The notes beneath the pieces were generated by a model. That model saw only the letters and a program-made list of their open reading frames with translations. It was not told where the DNA came from and made no database searches. The position numbers and the translations under genes are program-made. A stretch of 64,000 nt of DNA from Candidatus Palauibacter soopunensis (lineage in GTDB: Bacteria; Gemmatimonadota; Gemmatimonadetes; Palauibacterales; Palauibacteraceae): contig NZ_CANPVT010000001.1 in NCBI RefSeq assembly GCF_947581735.1, positions 1 through 64,000 of the forward strand, written 5' to 3'. Below are positions 39,498 through 46,860 of the stretch, piece after piece; positions within the stretch are counted from its first letter, which is position 1; every line of letters starts with the position of its first letter.

Positions 39498-39556
39498 CCC
39501 CGACAATGTCACCCCGACCTCGACACTGAGCCGGCAACCCCGACACGGACCCGACA
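39498..39556 (+). repeat. Short repeats of CCCCGACA
   Basis: CCCCGACA or its shorter form CCCGACA/CCCCGAC appears at 39498, 39512, 39538 and about 39550, with a partial CGACA at 39521. The cluster lies in the leader before the acyl-CoA dehydrogenase gene. It may be a multi-site operator or simple local duplication. Confidence 0.35.
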
Positions 39557-39571
39557 CCCGGCGGAGCGCGA

Positions 39572-40849
39572 GTGAACGCCCCAGCCCTCTTCTCCAGACG
39601 GTCTCTCGAACTCCAGGCGCGCGTGCGCGAGTTCATGGAGGCGCACGTCCACCCCAACGAGGAGACCTTCGATCGGGAACTCGAAGCGGCGGAGAACCGG
39701 TTCTCCACGCCTCCGATCCTCAAGGCGCTGAAGAGCCGGGCGCGCGACGAGGGCCTGTGGAACCTCTTCCTCTCCCCCGACGCGGAGCCCGCGAACGACC
39801 CGGGGGACGCACCGGACGCACCGGGAGACGATTCCGGGAGAGCCTACGGGGCAGGCCTCTCGAACCTCGAGTACGCGCTCATCTGCGAGGTCATGGGACG
39901 CGTGGAATGGGCGCCCGAGGTCTTCAACTGCAACGCGCCCGACACGGGCAACATGGAGACGCTGGCCCGCTACGGGACCCCGGCGCAGCGGAAGGAGTGG
40001 CTCGAACCCCTGCTGGCGGGGGAGATCCGTTCGTCGTTCGCCATGACCGAGCCGGACGTGGCGTCATCGGACGCGACGAACATTCGCTCCTCGATCGTCC
40101 GCGAGGGGGACGAGTGGGTCATCAACGGCCACAAGTGGTGGGCGACGCAGGCCCCCCGGGCCGAGTGCCGGCTGTTCATCTTCATGGGCAAGACGGACCC
40201 CGGCGCGGCGCGCCACCGTCAGCAGTCGATGGTGCTCGTGCCCCGCGACGCCGCCGGCATCGAGGTCGTGCGGCCGCTCGGCGTGTTCGGCTACGACAGC
40301 GCCCCGGTCGGGCACGGCGAGGTGCGCTTCACCGATGTCCGCGTGCCCGCCGGGAACATGCTCCTCGGGCCGGGCCGCGGGTTCGAGATCGCGCAGGGAC
40401 GCCTCGGCCCCGGCCGCATTCACCATTGCATGCGGCTCATCGGTGTCGCCGAGCGCGCGATCGAGGACATGGCCGAGCGGGCGAGGACGCGCGTCGCCTT
40501 TTCCGGACCGCTCGCCGAGAAGGGCGCCCTTCGCCATGCGCTCGCCGAGTGCCGCATCGCCGTGGATCAGGCCCGGCTGCTCACCCTCCACGCCGCGCAC
40601 ATGATGGACACCGTCGGGAACAAGGCGGCGCGCCGCGAGATCGCGATGATCAAGGTCGTCGCGCCGCGCATGGCCTGCCGCGTCCTCGATCAGGCGATCC
40701 AGGTCCACGGCGCCCTCGGCGTGAGCCCCGACACGTGGCTCGCCGCGGCCTACGCGCACTCGCGCACGTTGCGCCTCGCCGACGGCCCGGACGAGGTCCA
40801 CCTCGAGGCGCTCGCGAAGCTGGAACTGCGGGGACCGCGGGAGCAGTAG
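39572..40849 (+). CDS. Acyl-CoA dehydrogenase (ACAD10/11-like)
   Basis: A 425-residue flavoenzyme of the acyl-CoA dehydrogenase family. [20 protein letters not shown] is the FAD-contacting block; the next strand reads [14 protein letters not shown]. The C-terminal domain carries [15 protein letters not shown] and [16 protein letters not shown]. In this subgroup the C-terminal glutamate/arginine region takes the place of the short-chain catalytic EGT motif. It oxidises an acyl-CoA or a related thioester, with electrons passed to ETF. It ends 15 bases from a convergent phosphotransferase; ACAD10 and ACAD11 join these two activities in one protein. The GTG start at 39572 gives the complete N-terminal helix domain. 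Confidence 0.88.
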   Translation: MNAPALFSRRSLELQARVREFMEAHVHPNEETFDRELEAAENRFSTPPILKALKSRARDEGLWNLFLSPDAEPANDPGDAPDAPGDDSGRAYGAGLSNLEYALICEVMGRVEWAPEVFNCNAPDTGNMETLARYGTPAQRKEWLEPLLAGEIRSSFAMTEPDVASSDATNIRSSIVREGDEWVINGHKWWATQAPRAECRLFIFMGKTDPGAARHRQQSMVLVPRDAAGIEVVRPLGVFGYDSAPVGHGEVRFTDVRVPAGNMLLGPGRGFEIAQGRLGPGRIHHCMRLIGVAERAIEDMAERARTRVAFSGPLAEKGALRHALAECRIAVDQARLLTLHAAHMMDTVGNKAARREIAMIKVVAPRMACRVLDQAIQVHGALGVSPDTWLAAAYAHSRTLRLADGPDEVHLEALAKLELRGPREQ

Positions 40850-40864
40850 GCGTCGCGGCGGGCC

Positions 40865-41923
40865 TCAGGCGCGGCGGGCGAAGCTCCAGCCGGCTTCCGC
40901 CAGCATCGGCGCCTTCGCCCCGACTTCCAGCGCGTTCCGCGAACTCGCGTTGCCCTGGATCGCCCGCGCGTACACGCCCTGGCAGATCGAGGCGAGGCGG
41001 AAGAGGCCGAAGGCCATGAAGAACTCCCAGTCCGGCACCCCGTCGCGTCCCGTCCGCCGGCAGTACGCGGCCACGTAGTCCTCCTCCGACGGAATCCCCA
41101 GCGCCTCGCAGTCGATCTCCCCCAGCCCCTTCCACAGGGGCCCCTCGGGCAGGTGGTACGTCATGCAGTTGTAGGCGAGGTCGGCCAGCGGGTGGCCCAG
41201 CGTCGACAGTTCCCAGTCCACGATGGCGAGCACCCGCGGATCCGTCGGGTGGAGGATCATGTTGTCGAGCCGGTAATCGCCATGCGCGATCGTCGTCTCC
41301 CCCTGGGACGCGTCGCTGGCGGGAATATGCGCGGGGAGCCACTCGACGAGCGCCTCCATGGTCGGGATCGGGTCGGTCCGCGCCGCCTCGTACTGTCTCG
41401 TCCAGACGGAAATCTGTCGCGCGACGTAGTCCGACGGTTTTCCGTAGTCCCCCAGACCGACGGCCGCCCAGTCGACCGCATGGAGCCGCGCCAGAGCTTC
41501 GTTCATCGCGTCGTAGATCGCCGCCCGTTCGGCGGGAGACTCGACCTCGGGCAACGCCGGGGCCGCTGGCACGCGCCCCTCCACGTGCTCCATGACGAAG
41601 AACGCCTGCCCGATCACGCCGGGGTCCTCGCACAGGTGAATCATCCCCGGCACCGGCACGCCGGTGTCCGCGAGCGCCTTCATCACGCGGTATTCCCGTT
41701 CGACGAGGTGCGCGGAGGGCAGCAGCTCGCCCGGCGGCTTCTTCCTCAGGACGAAGTACTGCCCCCCCGCTTCGAGGCGATAGGTGGGGTTGGACTGGCC
41801 GCCCTGGTACTGGAGCGCCGTCAGCCCGCCCGCGAACTCCCGCAGACCGCGGGCCCGCAGGTAGCCGGCAAGTCGCCGCGCATCGAAGCGGTGCGTCTCC
41901 GTAACAGGTCCCAGGGTGGCCAA
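40865..41923 (-). CDS. APH-family phosphotransferase (ACAD10/11 kinase-like)
   Basis: A 352-residue protein-kinase-like phosphotransferase. LQYQGGQSNPTYRL is the phosphate-binding loop, and YFVLRKKPPGELLPSAH has the ATP lysine. The catalytic loop is IAHGDYRLDNMILH (Asp base) and the metal-binding site is IVDWELSTLGHPLADLA. This is the kinase domain found in ACAD10/ACAD11, where it phosphorylates 4-hydroxyacyl-CoA ahead of the dehydrogenase step. The separate dehydrogenase lies tail-to-tail next to it here, so a split ACAD10/11 system for hydroxy-acid degradation is a reasonable inference. It trails the dioxygenase genes by 27 bases on the same strand. Confidence 0.86.
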   Translation of the reverse strand: MATLGPVTETHRFDARRLAGYLRARGLREFAGGLTALQYQGGQSNPTYRLEAGGQYFVLRKKPPGELLPSAHLVEREYRVMKALADTGVPVPGMIHLCEDPGVIGQAFFVMEHVEGRVPAAPALPEVESPAERAAIYDAMNEALARLHAVDWAAVGLGDYGKPSDYVARQISVWTRQYEAARTDPIPTMEALVEWLPAHIPASDASQGETTIAHGDYRLDNMILHPTDPRVLAIVDWELSTLGHPLADLAYNCMTYHLPEGPLWKGLGEIDCEALGIPSEEDYVAAYCRRTGRDGVPDWEFFMAFGLFRLASICQGVYARAIQGNASSRNALEVGAKAPMLAEAGWSFARRA

Positions 41924-41950
41924 CAGGTGTCTCCGTCCGGACGGGGCGAT

Positions 41951-42445
41951 TCAGAGGATGATGCTCACCGCACCGTGCCAGGCGAGGTCTTCCAGATCGA
42001 GCACCGCGCGGCGGTAGGCGATTCTCAAGTTTCCGCCGTTCCTCCTGAGGATGTACTCGATGGCGCCGACGTAAGGCGCTCCCTCGCCGCTACGGAACCG
42101 GTAAACCAGCACGTTTGCGGAAACCCGGAGTTCCCCGTCGCCGCTTTCTTCAACCCTCACGTTCGAAACGAAGCGGCGGGTCCGCGACCGCGGAGACTCG
42201 CGGTGCGAATGTCGGCTGTTCAGCCGCTCGACCCGGGCGCGCAGGCGGACGATGTCGTCGTCGATGAACACGAGATCGCACGCGGGATCCCCTTCCGGCA
42301 GATCCGTGGAGGGAACCACGTACCGGGCGTCGTCCGAGAACAGGTCGACCCACTCGTCCAATCTCCACTCGTCCAGAAGCGCCGCTTCCCTGAACAGGAA
42401 CTCCTCCACCATCGCGCGTAGCGCGGACCCGCCGTTGCCGGTCAC
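41951..42445 (-). CDS. Ring-hydroxylating dioxygenase beta subunit
   Basis: A 164-residue protein of the SnoaL/NTF2-like cone fold used by the small subunit of aromatic-ring dioxygenases. EEFLFREAALLDEWRLDEW, YVVPSTDLPEGD and RRFVSNVRVEES are the usual blocks of this subunit. It has no catalytic metal; it stabilises the alpha subunit in an alpha3beta3 complex. The start is taken as GTG 42445, whose GTGA overlaps the alpha-subunit stop. ATG 42412 (MVEEFLF) is the alternative. Confidence 0.87.
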   Translation of the reverse strand: MTGNGGSALRAMVEEFLFREAALLDEWRLDEWVDLFSDDARYVVPSTDLPEGDPACDLVFIDDDIVRLRARVERLNSRHSHRESPRSRTRRFVSNVRVEESGDGELRVSANVLVYRFRSGEGAPYVGAIEYILRRNGGNLRIAYRRAVLDLEDLAWHGAVSIIL

Positions 42446-43734
42446 TCGTCCAGCCGGTCCTGGACGTTGGTCCTGCTCCGGCCCTGCATGTGGGCGTGCC
42501 ACTGCCGCCAGAATCCCCGCATCTGGAGTTCGTCCGACGTGCCCGGCGAGGGGTTCAGCATGCCCCTCGAGATGTCGGACCATTCGGCCTCGGTGGCGCG
42601 GAAACCGGCTTGACACGATTCGAGGACTTCCACGTCATCCGGCGTGGCGAAGCCGCCCGGTCCGAGGAACGTCAGGTAGCTGTCGAGTCGGGTGGCCAAC
42701 GCCGGACCCGACTCCTCCCTGGGCACGAGATGCCAGGCTGTGACCTCCATTCTGTCCGGCGCCACGGGTTCGATATACCGGATGCTGATGGCCACGAAGT
42801 CCATGATCAGCAGATTCGGATAGATGAGCAGATTTCGCGACGTGTCGGCCATCCGGTAGGTGCGCTCCTCTCCGTACTTCTGCACCAGCCGCCGGCGCAC
42901 CCGCGAAATGCGCTCCCTGGCTTCCTCGCCGAAGATCGGGTGCCAGCGGGCGATGGGACGGCCGTTCCGGGAGATGTTCTCCGACACGCAGTGGCCGCCG
43001 CCCAGGGCCTTCGCTACACCGGGGGGACGGGCGGACACCGTGTCTCCGCTGTCGTCCGTCCCGAAGCCGGCGATGTAGTCCACATAGGTTCGATGGGTCG
43101 GGACCAGGTGGTATCCGTCCAGGCTGTTCTCGGCCAGCAGCTTCCAGTTGGCCTTGATCGTGTACTTGTTGGAACCGGGAACGACCCGCATCCCCTCCTC
43201 GGCCTGGTCGACGACCAGGTCAAGGTAGTCTCTGGCCCCCGCCAGATACGTGACCAGATCTTCGACATCCGGGTTGAAGCTCACGAAATGGAAGCCCCGG
43301 TAGCTGTCGACTCTCGGTGGCGCCTTCAGGCAGAACTCTTTCCGGTCGAAGTCGGGACCGTAGGCATCTTCCCCGGGGACGCCGATCAGATCGCCGTTCG
43401 TGTTGAAAGACCAGGCGTGATAGAAGCACTGCAGGACTCCGGCGTTCCCGGCGTCGCGGCGGCAGATCATAGCGCCGCGGTGCGGACAGGAATTGAGGAA
43501 CGCCCGAACCTGCCCGTCTTTACCGCGGACAAAGAACAGCGGCCGGCCGGCTACCGTGCGGCGGCGGTAGTCACCCGGGGCCTCCACTTCCGATTCGTGC
43601 CCGAGGTAGATCCAGCAGCGATCGAGAATCCGTTCCCGTTCCTGCTCGAACAGATCGACGGACGTCATGCACGACCGGTGGACCCTGAACACCCCGCGGT
43701 CCCGGTCGTCGACGATCAGATCCTTGATGTCCAC
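42442..43734 (-). CDS. Rieske ring-hydroxylating dioxygenase alpha subunit
   Basis: A 430-residue oxygenase large subunit. The Rieske [2Fe-2S] ligands are C83 and H85 in CPHRGAM and C103 and H106 in CFYHAW, with 17 residues between the pairs as required. The mononuclear iron site is in ENSLDGYHLVPTHRTY, which supplies the bridging aspartate and two histidines. It inserts dioxygen into an aromatic or similar substrate, using electrons from a ferredoxin and reductase that are not encoded here. The small subunit follows by a four-base overlap. Which aromatic acid is used cannot be told; the nearby acyl-CoA genes could degrade the ring-cleavage products. Confidence 0.92.
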   Translation of the reverse strand: MDIKDLIVDDRDRGVFRVHRSCMTSVDLFEQERERILDRCWIYLGHESEVEAPGDYRRRTVAGRPLFFVRGKDGQVRAFLNSCPHRGAMICRRDAGNAGVLQCFYHAWSFNTNGDLIGVPGEDAYGPDFDRKEFCLKAPPRVDSYRGFHFVSFNPDVEDLVTYLAGARDYLDLVVDQAEEGMRVVPGSNKYTIKANWKLLAENSLDGYHLVPTHRTYVDYIAGFGTDDSGDTVSARPPGVAKALGGGHCVSENISRNGRPIARWHPIFGEEARERISRVRRRLVQKYGEERTYRMADTSRNLLIYPNLLIMDFVAISIRYIEPVAPDRMEVTAWHLVPREESGPALATRLDSYLTFLGPGGFATPDDVEVLESCQAGFRATEAEWSDISRGMLNPSPGTSDELQMRGFWRQWHAHMQGRSRTNVQDRLDE

Positions 43735-43761
43735 CGCTGGTTTGCTAGCAGGGACGCCTCG

Positions 43762-44061
43762 CTACCGGGGACGTCCCGTCATCCAGTCCCAGGCGTGGAC
43801 ATGGCATTCGGCGAATACGTCCGCCTTCGCGAAGGGGCTGTCGGCCAGGAACGCGCGCGCCGCCGCGACCGAGGGAGCCTCCATCACGATCAGCCGTCCG
43901 ACGATGCTCTCGCCGTCGTCCGCGAGCGTCGGTCCGCCGTGATGCACGACGACATTCGGGTGGGCCGGATGACTGCCGAGATACTCCAGGAATGCGGGGC
44001 GCGTTTCGTCCCGCGCCTGCGCCGCCCCGGGCTTATCGGTGATGAATGCAGCGACGTACAT
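43762..44061 (-). CDS. YciI-like protein
   Basis: A 99-residue protein of the dimeric ferredoxin-like YciI/EthD group. VVVHHGGPTLADDGESIVG contains the histidine and aspartate typical of the YciI active-site pocket. VMEAPSVAAARAFLADSPFA and HVHAWDWM follow the family pattern. The start ATG 44061 gives the standard beta-strand MYVAAFITD. It stands just upstream of the Rieske dioxygenase pair on the same strand and may turn over a ring-cleavage or lactone intermediate; its reaction is not established. Confidence 0.8.
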   Translation of the reverse strand: MYVAAFITDKPGAAQARDETRPAFLEYLGSHPAHPNVVVHHGGPTLADDGESIVGRLIVMEAPSVAAARAFLADSPFAKADVFAECHVHAWDWMTGRPR

Positions 44062-44236
44062 TGACGCACCTCTCTGGCCTGTGCCCATCACGGTTGGTAT
44101 TCGACCGCCTCAGGGCCTCAAGCTGCGGTCCCGGTTGGGGTTCACGCAACGCTCGACGGGCGACGGTTGTCAGCGGCGGGTTCCCGGTGGAACGTATGTC
44201 GTCAGCAGTTCCGGTAACACTCGAACGGAGGCGTGA

Positions 44237-45742
44237 ATGCCCTCTCCCGTGATCATCGGCGTCGTGGTCGTCTACCTCCTCTTCCTCCTCGTCATCGGCG
44301 TGTGGGGCGGCAAGGAATCGCACGACGTGAAGGGCTACTACGCCGCGGGCAAGAAGCTCCCGTCGTGGGTCCTCGCCTTCTCGTCCAACGCGACGGGAGA
44401 GAGCGCCTGGCTCCTGCTCGGGCTCACGGGGATCGGGTACGCGCTCGGCATGCACGCGCTGTGGGTCGTCCTCGGCGAGGTGCTCGGCGTCGCGCTCGCG
44501 TGGGCCTTCGTGGCGCGGCCGTTCAAGGCGTTCACCGACCGCTACGGTTCGATCACCGTCCCCGACTACCTCGAGGACCGCTTCCGGGACAAGACGCACA
44601 GCTTCCGGATCGTCGGGGCCGTCATCGTGCTCTCGATGGTCGCCTTCTACGTGGGAGCGCAGCTCACCGCGACCGGGAAGGCGTTCGACTCCTTCCTCGG
44701 CACCGGCTACGGCGTGGGCGTCGGGCTCGGCCTCGCCGTCGTCCTCTTCTACACCGTCGTGGGCGGATTCAAGGCGGTCGCCTACTCGGACTTCGCCCAG
44801 GGCGTCCTCATGTTCGCGTGCCTCCTCGTCCTGCCCTTCGTCGGCATCGGCGCGGTGGGAGGCTGGGGCGCGCTCATGGACGGGCTGCGGGCGGCCGAGC
44901 CTCTCGCCGTGTTCGAGGGGCTGCAGGCGTCCGGTTCGGACCTCCTGCGGCTCGGCGGCGGGCTGGGACTCACCCCGCTCGGGATCGCGAGCGCGGCCGG
45001 CTTCGTGGGCGTCGGACTCGCGTTCCTCGGCGCCCCGCAGCTCCTGGCGCGCTTCCTCGCGGCGCGCGACCAGCGCGAGATCCGGAAGGCGGGGCCGATC
45101 GCCGTCGGCTGCATCATCGTATTCGACATGGGGGCGGTGTTCACCGGGATGGCCGCCCGCGTCCTCTATCCGGCGCTCGCCGACCCCGAGACGGCGCTCC
45201 CCGCCATGGCCGCGGGACTGCTGCCCGACCTGTTCACCGGCCTCGCCCTCGTCGTCGTCCTCGCCGCCATCATGTCGACGGCCGATTCGCTGCTCATCCT
45301 CGCCTCCTCCGCGGCGGTACGGGACGTCTATCAGAAGATCTTCCGCCCGGACGCCCGGCAGCGGGCGCTCTCCGTGCTGGGGAAGGCCGTGACGGTCGTG
45401 CTCGGCGTGACCGGGCTGCTGCTCGCGCTCACCGCCGAGCGGGCGATCTTCTGGTTCGTCCTCTTCGCGTGGTCCGGCCTCGCGGCGGCGTTCGCCCCGG
45501 TTGTTCTGTGCTCGCTCTTCTGGGCCCGGACGACGCGCGCGGGCGCGCTCGCCGGCATGATCGCCGGTTTCCTCGTGACGATGCTGTGGGTCGTCCTCTT
45601 CAAGGAGGGCTTCTACGACCTGTACGAGATGCTCCCGGGCTTCGCGGCCGGCTTCGCCGTCACGATCGGCGTGAGCCTGTTCACCCGGCCCCCCGAGGGC
45701 GCGGCCGAGGAACTCGCCGCGATCCGCGAGGAGATCAGATAG
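44237..45742 (+). CDS. Sodium:solute symporter, PutP-like
   Basis: A 501-residue inner-membrane transporter of the SSS family with about 13 hydrophobic segments. FSSNATGESAWLLLGLTGIG is close to the PutP TM2 segment involved in proline and Na+ binding. ALVVVLAAIMSTADSLLIL is the conserved TM8 with the sodium-site serine/threonine. The length equals that of proline permeases. Na+-coupled uptake of proline or a similar small solute is likely. The start is ATG 44237 behind a GGAGGCG site. An 8-bp inverted repeat starts four bases after the stop. Confidence 0.9.
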   Translation: MPSPVIIGVVVVYLLFLLVIGVWGGKESHDVKGYYAAGKKLPSWVLAFSSNATGESAWLLLGLTGIGYALGMHALWVVLGEVLGVALAWAFVARPFKAFTDRYGSITVPDYLEDRFRDKTHSFRIVGAVIVLSMVAFYVGAQLTATGKAFDSFLGTGYGVGVGLGLAVVLFYTVVGGFKAVAYSDFAQGVLMFACLLVLPFVGIGAVGGWGALMDGLRAAEPLAVFEGLQASGSDLLRLGGGLGLTPLGIASAAGFVGVGLAFLGAPQLLARFLAARDQREIRKAGPIAVGCIIVFDMGAVFTGMAARVLYPALADPETALPAMAAGLLPDLFTGLALVVVLAAIMSTADSLLILASSAAVRDVYQKIFRPDARQRALSVLGKAVTVVLGVTGLLLALTAERAIFWFVLFAWSGLAAAFAPVVLCSLFWARTTRAGALAGMIAGFLVTMLWVVLFKEGFYDLYEMLPGFAAGFAVTIGVSLFTRPPEGAAEELAAIREEIR

Positions 45743-45789
45743 ACATCCGAACCGCTGGCTTCAGGGTTTGGTTCGGAATTTGACATCCG
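45742..45789 (+). repeat. Inverted and direct repeats before the toxin-antitoxin operon
   Basis: TCCGAACC (45746-45753) and GGTTCGGA (45770-45777) are an 8-bp inverted repeat with a 16-base gap. GACATCCG occurs directly repeated at 45742-45749 and 45782-45789. They lie between the symporter stop and the proposed -35 box. They could be the antitoxin's operator or the symporter's terminator. Confidence 0.4.
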
Positions 45790-45808
45790 TATCGCGTCAT
45801 GCGACACT
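45780..45808 (+). promoter_or_regulatory. Probable promoter of the toxin-antitoxin operon
   Basis: A perfect TTGACA (45780-45785) is followed after 17 bases by GACACT (45803-45808). Transcription would begin about 30 bases before the GTG start at 45846, as expected for a short antitoxin leader. The repeats that overlap its -35 side fit autorepression. Confidence 0.55.
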
Positions 45809-45845
45809 TTACGGGCGGGTTGAGCACTTTTTCTGGGAGCGGTCG

Positions 45846-46391
45846 GTGAACAAGCGGAGTCCCCTTCACCCCGGGGAGTTCATCAGACTGGAGGTTGTCG
45901 AGTCTCGCGACCTGACTGTGGTCGAGGCGGCGGCGGCGCTCGGCGTCTCGCGCCCCGCGCTGTCGGCCTTCCTGAACGGTCGCTCCGATCTCTCCGGGAC
46001 GATGGCGCTGCGCATCGAAAAGGCGTTCGGGGTAAACGTGGAGCAGCTGATGCGGATGCAGGCGGACTACGACAGCGCCCGGATTCGGAGACGGGAGGAC
46101 GAGATCAACGTCGAGCCGTATGGAGTGCAGGCGGTGCGCGAAAAATCGACGCCCTATGAGACTCTTCACGTCGACAACACGGTGATGCGCCGCCTGCGCG
46201 AAGAGGCCGAGCGGCGGCAAACGACCGCGTCCGAACTCCTGGAGGCGGGGCTAAGGCGCGTTCTGGCTGAGCGAGTCCCGGCGGACGCCGGTTCCGACGC
46301 GCTGAAGCCCCTTCCAACCTGGCGCGGTGGCGAACCTCGGGTCGACATCGCCGACCGGGACGCGCTCTACCGCTTGATGGAAGAGGAGTGA
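45846..46391 (+). CDS. Fusion antitoxin: HigA-type XRE domain plus VapB-type domain
   Basis: A 181-residue protein in two parts. Residues 1-92 read as a complete HigA-type antitoxin: PLHPGEFIRLEVVE, a helix-turn-helix at VVEAAAALGVSRPALSAFLNG, then MALRIEKAFGVNVEQLMRMQ and the usual C-terminal EDEINVEPYG. Residues 104-181 read as a complete VapB: the ribbon-helix-helix TLHVDNTVMRRLREEAERR, followed by the toxin-binding tail LPTWRGGEPRVDIADRDALYRLMEE. The parts are in one frame with no stop. No HigB toxin is found, and the VapC gene follows by four bases. GTG 45846 is the start because HigA homology begins there. It should neutralise VapC and repress its own promoter, possibly with two DNA-binding modules. 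Confidence 0.82.
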   Translation: MNKRSPLHPGEFIRLEVVESRDLTVVEAAAALGVSRPALSAFLNGRSDLSGTMALRIEKAFGVNVEQLMRMQADYDSARIRRREDEINVEPYGVQAVREKSTPYETLHVDNTVMRRLREEAERRQTTASELLEAGLRRVLAERVPADAGSDALKPLPTWRGGEPRVDIADRDALYRLMEEE

Positions 46392-46395
46392 GACG

Positions 46396-46827
46396 TTGGT
46401 CTTCGACACCAATGTGCTGGTGTACGCCGCGAGCAGGAACTCGGAATTCCACCTCCCCTGCCGGCGGCAGCTGGACGAAGCGCGTCGAGGGCCTTCACCA
46501 TCCTTCCTCACCTGGAGCGTCTGTTACGAGTTCCTGCGCGTGACCACGCACCAGCAAGTGATGCCGTCACCGTGGCGAACTGCGGAGGCCTGGCGCTTTC
46601 TCTCGGAGCTCCTGCACTCGCCGGGCGTCGACCTGTTGACCGCGACGCCGCGTCACGCGGCCATCCTCGCGCGGACGATCGAGGAGCTTCCAGACGTCCG
46701 CGGCAACCAGGTACACGATCTGCACACGGTCGTCCTGATGCGCGAGCACGGCGTGAGCCGTATATGCACGCGCGATGCGGGTTTTCGCCGTTTTCCGTTC
46801 CTTACCGTGATCGATCCGGCGGCATAA
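46396..46827 (+). CDS. PIN-domain toxin, VapC-like
   Basis: A 143-residue PIN-domain ribonuclease. The first acidic residue is in MVFDTNVLVYAAS. The glutamate is in WSVCYEFLRV, and two further aspartates are in NQVHDLHTVVLMREH and ICTRDAGF, so the metal-binding set looks complete. VapC toxins cleave tRNA or rRNA and are held inactive by VapB. The likely start is TTG 46396, four bases after the antitoxin stop and preceded by GAAGAGGAG. The operon ends here; the next gene is convergent. Confidence 0.87.
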   Translation: MVFDTNVLVYAASRNSEFHLPCRRQLDEARRGPSPSFLTWSVCYEFLRVTTHQQVMPSPWRTAEAWRFLSELLHSPGVDLLTATPRHAAILARTIEELPDVRGNQVHDLHTVVLMREHGVSRICTRDAGFRRFPFLTVIDPAA

Positions 46828-46860
46828 ACCGCGAGAGAAGCTGCGCGCCGGAACCGACCC

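Noticed and set aside
45760-45845. A possible HigB toxin remnant upstream of the HigA domain.
   Set aside because: The three frames were read; none shows a RelE/HigB pattern, and the stretch is better explained as a promoter and leader.
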